Positions 62,035-64,000 of a DNA stretch of 64,000 nucleotides are shown in pieces. The notes under the pieces are model-generated. The model saw only the letters and a program-made list of their open reading frames with translations, had not been told where the DNA came from and searched no databases. Numbering within the stretch: the stretch's first letter is position 1; every line of letters begins with the position of its first letter. The DNA is taken from the NCBI RefSeq assembly GCF_037975245.1, contig NC_092566.1, positions 16,896,001 through 16,960,000 of the forward strand, read 5' to 3'. Source of the stretch: Apostichopus japonicus. Its lineage: Eukaryota > Echinodermata > Holothuroidea > Aspidochirotida > Stichopodidae. A program made the translations under genes and the position numbers.

Positions 62035-62105
62035 ACTGGCAAGAGGGCGTCTCGAGACGCCCCTGGCCCCTTGCCTCCATCCCTCTGGATACGCCCTGCT
62101 GATTG
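62035..62105. repeat. GC-rich end of a degenerate MITE with an 18-nt perfect palindrome
   Basis: GGGCGTCTCGAGACGCCC at 62045-62062 is a perfect palindrome in otherwise AT-rich DNA. It is followed by a purine/pyrimidine biased stretch ending CTGGATACGCCCTG, which resembles the GGATACGC ends of the MITEs elsewhere in the window. Confidence 0.55.
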
Positions 62106-62597
62106 CGTCCCTGGTACCCGATTGATAGACTAATGGGTTTGGTAATGTTGCTTTGTTTTTCAAGAAAATGTATGCGTGTTATACGGTTGTTATTAGAAAA
62201 AAAGATTGAATTTGAATCACTCACTTATAAAATAGGCCTATGTTCGGATTAATTGCTTATAATGTGCTAAATTTATTAGAAGAAATAGGCTACTTCGCTA
62301 ATATACTCACATAAATTGCAAATGTATATTTGTAAGGCTATTCTGTGAAGTGTTTAAAAATCAATATAGGGCCTCAAGTCGTTTTTGCAGAGTAAGGCAC
62401 AAAATCAGACGGAAAAAAATTCAATGGGCCTAAATAAAAAATAAAGTACTGCAGCTCAAGGAAGAATATCAATCTACAGAATTTACCGTTTTGAATGCCG
62501 TTTTGAAATAGCAAGCTGCAAGGACCAATCACAAAGTAGCTGTGACAACAATATTACTTACCTAAATACACCTCATTATGAATAAGACATATACATT

Positions 62598-63140
62598 AAA
62601 AGAAAAGTCCAGTTCAAAATATCGTTTTGATATGTTAGAGAGGAACATCATCTAAGCATTCAGGTTAAGTTTGCATTCAACTCCTATGTACTGACAGTTG
62701 AAGTTGCCATCTTCCGTACCAAAAGTAATCTTGAAGCAAACAGGTGTGACGTCATTGTTGCACACTGATAAATAATGTTTTGTTTTTCTTTAAAATTTAC
62801 GTCTAAGTTTACACTCCAAAATTGGATTCATCCATAATGTGAATGTACCATAGGTATTGGTATTTTATAAAATTCACATCCCCTTTAGACAAACTAGTAA
62901 CCCTATCCAATCCAAGGTCAAATAGACTGAAAAATGAGTAAAAACAAACCATTATTTGTCAGTGTGTAACTATGACATCGTATCACCTGTTTGCTTCAAG
63001 TTCACTAGGTAGAATATCATATAACTTCAACTGTCAATATCTCAATAACGGTACATAGGAATTCAATGCAGATTTCACCAGGATACTTAGATTATGTTTT
63101 TTTTAACACTACCAATTTTGACCAGGACTTTTGTTTTAAA
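62598..63140. mobile_element. Foldback element, arms about 190 bp
   Basis: 62598-62790 and 62935-63140 are imperfect reverse complements. Shared words are TTGAAGCAAACAGGTG, GACAGTTGAAGTT, CCTATGTAC, ACACTGA and AAAGTCC, in matching order. No coding is present. The arms have drifted, so the element is old; target duplication was not found. Confidence 0.75.
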
Positions 63141-63757
63141 TGCTAGTACTCATAAAACTACAACAACTTGCCAACAAATTATTTTAACATGAATTAAGGT
63201 ACAATGTTTCATTTTACCATATAATCGACATGAAAACATATCAAAGAATAACCTATCGGGATCTAGTAAAGGAACAACACTTAACATACTTTGGTAAACG
63301 CTTATATGAAGATACTTCAATATAGTTTTATAAAGTTTCCTATAGAGAATCAAGCAAAACTTAAACAGTATACCGTATGTGTAGTAGAGTAACTGAAAAC
63401 TGAGCGAAAACAACTTTCGACAGATGTAATGGAAAACGCGGTCAACTCTTTACAATAGTTTACAATAATTTAGATAACATTTACTGTATACAAAAACAAT
63501 AATTGTAAAAACTGTAAAAAAAGCAAAAACATTAAGAATGATAATGGAGCATTCTTTGTGACTGCGGTTTTTTATTCCGAATCATTTTGTATATTTCATA
63601 TCATATTGTGTTTACTTCCGGAAATCATCAGTTCTCTAGTTTTATTGATTTTAAATTGATTGCCCGTACAAAGTCAATCTTGTTACAAGAGTTTGAGATT
63701 CTTGACTGCTTCCGCGGTGTTTCATTGCCTGTGGATAAAGAGGGCAAAGAGTTGTGT

Positions 63758-64000
63758 TTATACCCGTTGCTTGCTTCGACAGCACCGTCGCTCTGTTTTG
63801 CAATTCGCCACCACTGTGAATATGTTGGATATCCGCTCAAAGAATAAACTTGGGATTTGCGTTAATGCTGTTTTCATATCTGGATTTTTGACAAAACTGA
63901 AGAGAGTCAAAGCAAATCCTTGATTAGTCGTAACCAGACGGAATAAAATTTGAAATCCATATTTCTCCCTACCAGGAATATTTCCGAGATAGCCAAAGAT
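63758..64000 (-). CDS. C-terminal end of a probable seven-helix receptor, 5'-partial
   Basis: An open minus-strand frame runs from the window edge to TAA at 63758-63760, 80 codons. It begins with a hydrophobic stretch containing FQILFRLVTTNQGFALTLFS, then FVKNPDMKTAL, then a short basic tail with Cys (CKTERRCCRSKQRV). The QGF pattern in a hydrophobic segment followed by a polar NPDMK turn resembles TM7 and the start of helix 8 in secretin/adhesion-type GPCRs. This rests on one motif. Upstream exons are outside the window. Confidence 0.42.
   Translation of the reverse strand: MFGYLGNIPGREKYGFQILFRLVTTNQGFALTLFSFVKNPDMKTALTQIPSLFFERISNIFTVVANCKTERRCCRSKQRV

Overview
This is a stretch of an animal nuclear genome. 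Genes are split by phase-consistent GT-AG introns, the DNA between exons is AT-rich with long (TA)n tracts and many poly(G)/poly(C) runs, and SINEs, MITEs and LINE fragments are abundant. Protein similarity and repeat style suggest a marine invertebrate deuterostome; an echinoderm, perhaps a sea cucumber, is my best guess, but nothing here proves it. No tools were used: exons were assembled by hand from splice sites, reading phase and remembered family motifs.

Layout. (1) 2821-18491, + strand: the 3' thirteen exons of a CLCA-family gene (metalloprotease-like motif, VWA domain, beta-sandwich region, one membrane segment, long cytoplasmic tail). Its 5' exons lie left of the window. Its introns carry an inverted repeat, a SINE split by a MITE, a hAT-type MITE and microsatellites. 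(2) 18492-24809: tail-to-tail intergenic DNA with a G-quadruplex motif and a near-perfect 97-nt hairpin. (3) 24810-52258, - strand: a complete lysosomal alpha-mannosidase gene (MAN2B1-like), 23 exon positions, 996 residues with a 68-residue version of exon 5. (4) 53860-56918, + strand: a complete four-exon VAMP7-like longin R-SNARE of 226 residues, head-to-head with the mannosidase. (5) 56919-63757: downstream DNA with MITE, LINE, SINE and foldback repeats. (6) 63758-64000, - strand: the last 80 codons of a probable membrane receptor cut by the window edge.

The outstanding observation is inside the mannosidase. Exon 5, which follows the exon holding the catalytic nucleophile, is present five times in tandem (44583-46686). 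Each copy is 204 or 207 bp, phase 0-0, starts with ATG and has AG/GT borders. Each encodes a diverged version of the same active-site segment, as expected for mutually exclusive exons. One copy has TGA exactly at the codon for the conserved active-site arginine. An animal lysosomal mannosidase with a choice of active-site cassettes could make several specificities from one gene; I know of no description of this.

The mannosidase works in the lysosome lumen and VAMP7 drives fusion of late endosomes and lysosomes. Their 1.6-kb shared upstream region has three CATGTGA motifs (MITF/TFE-type M-box core) within 56 bp, suggesting, as inference only, lysosomal co-regulation.
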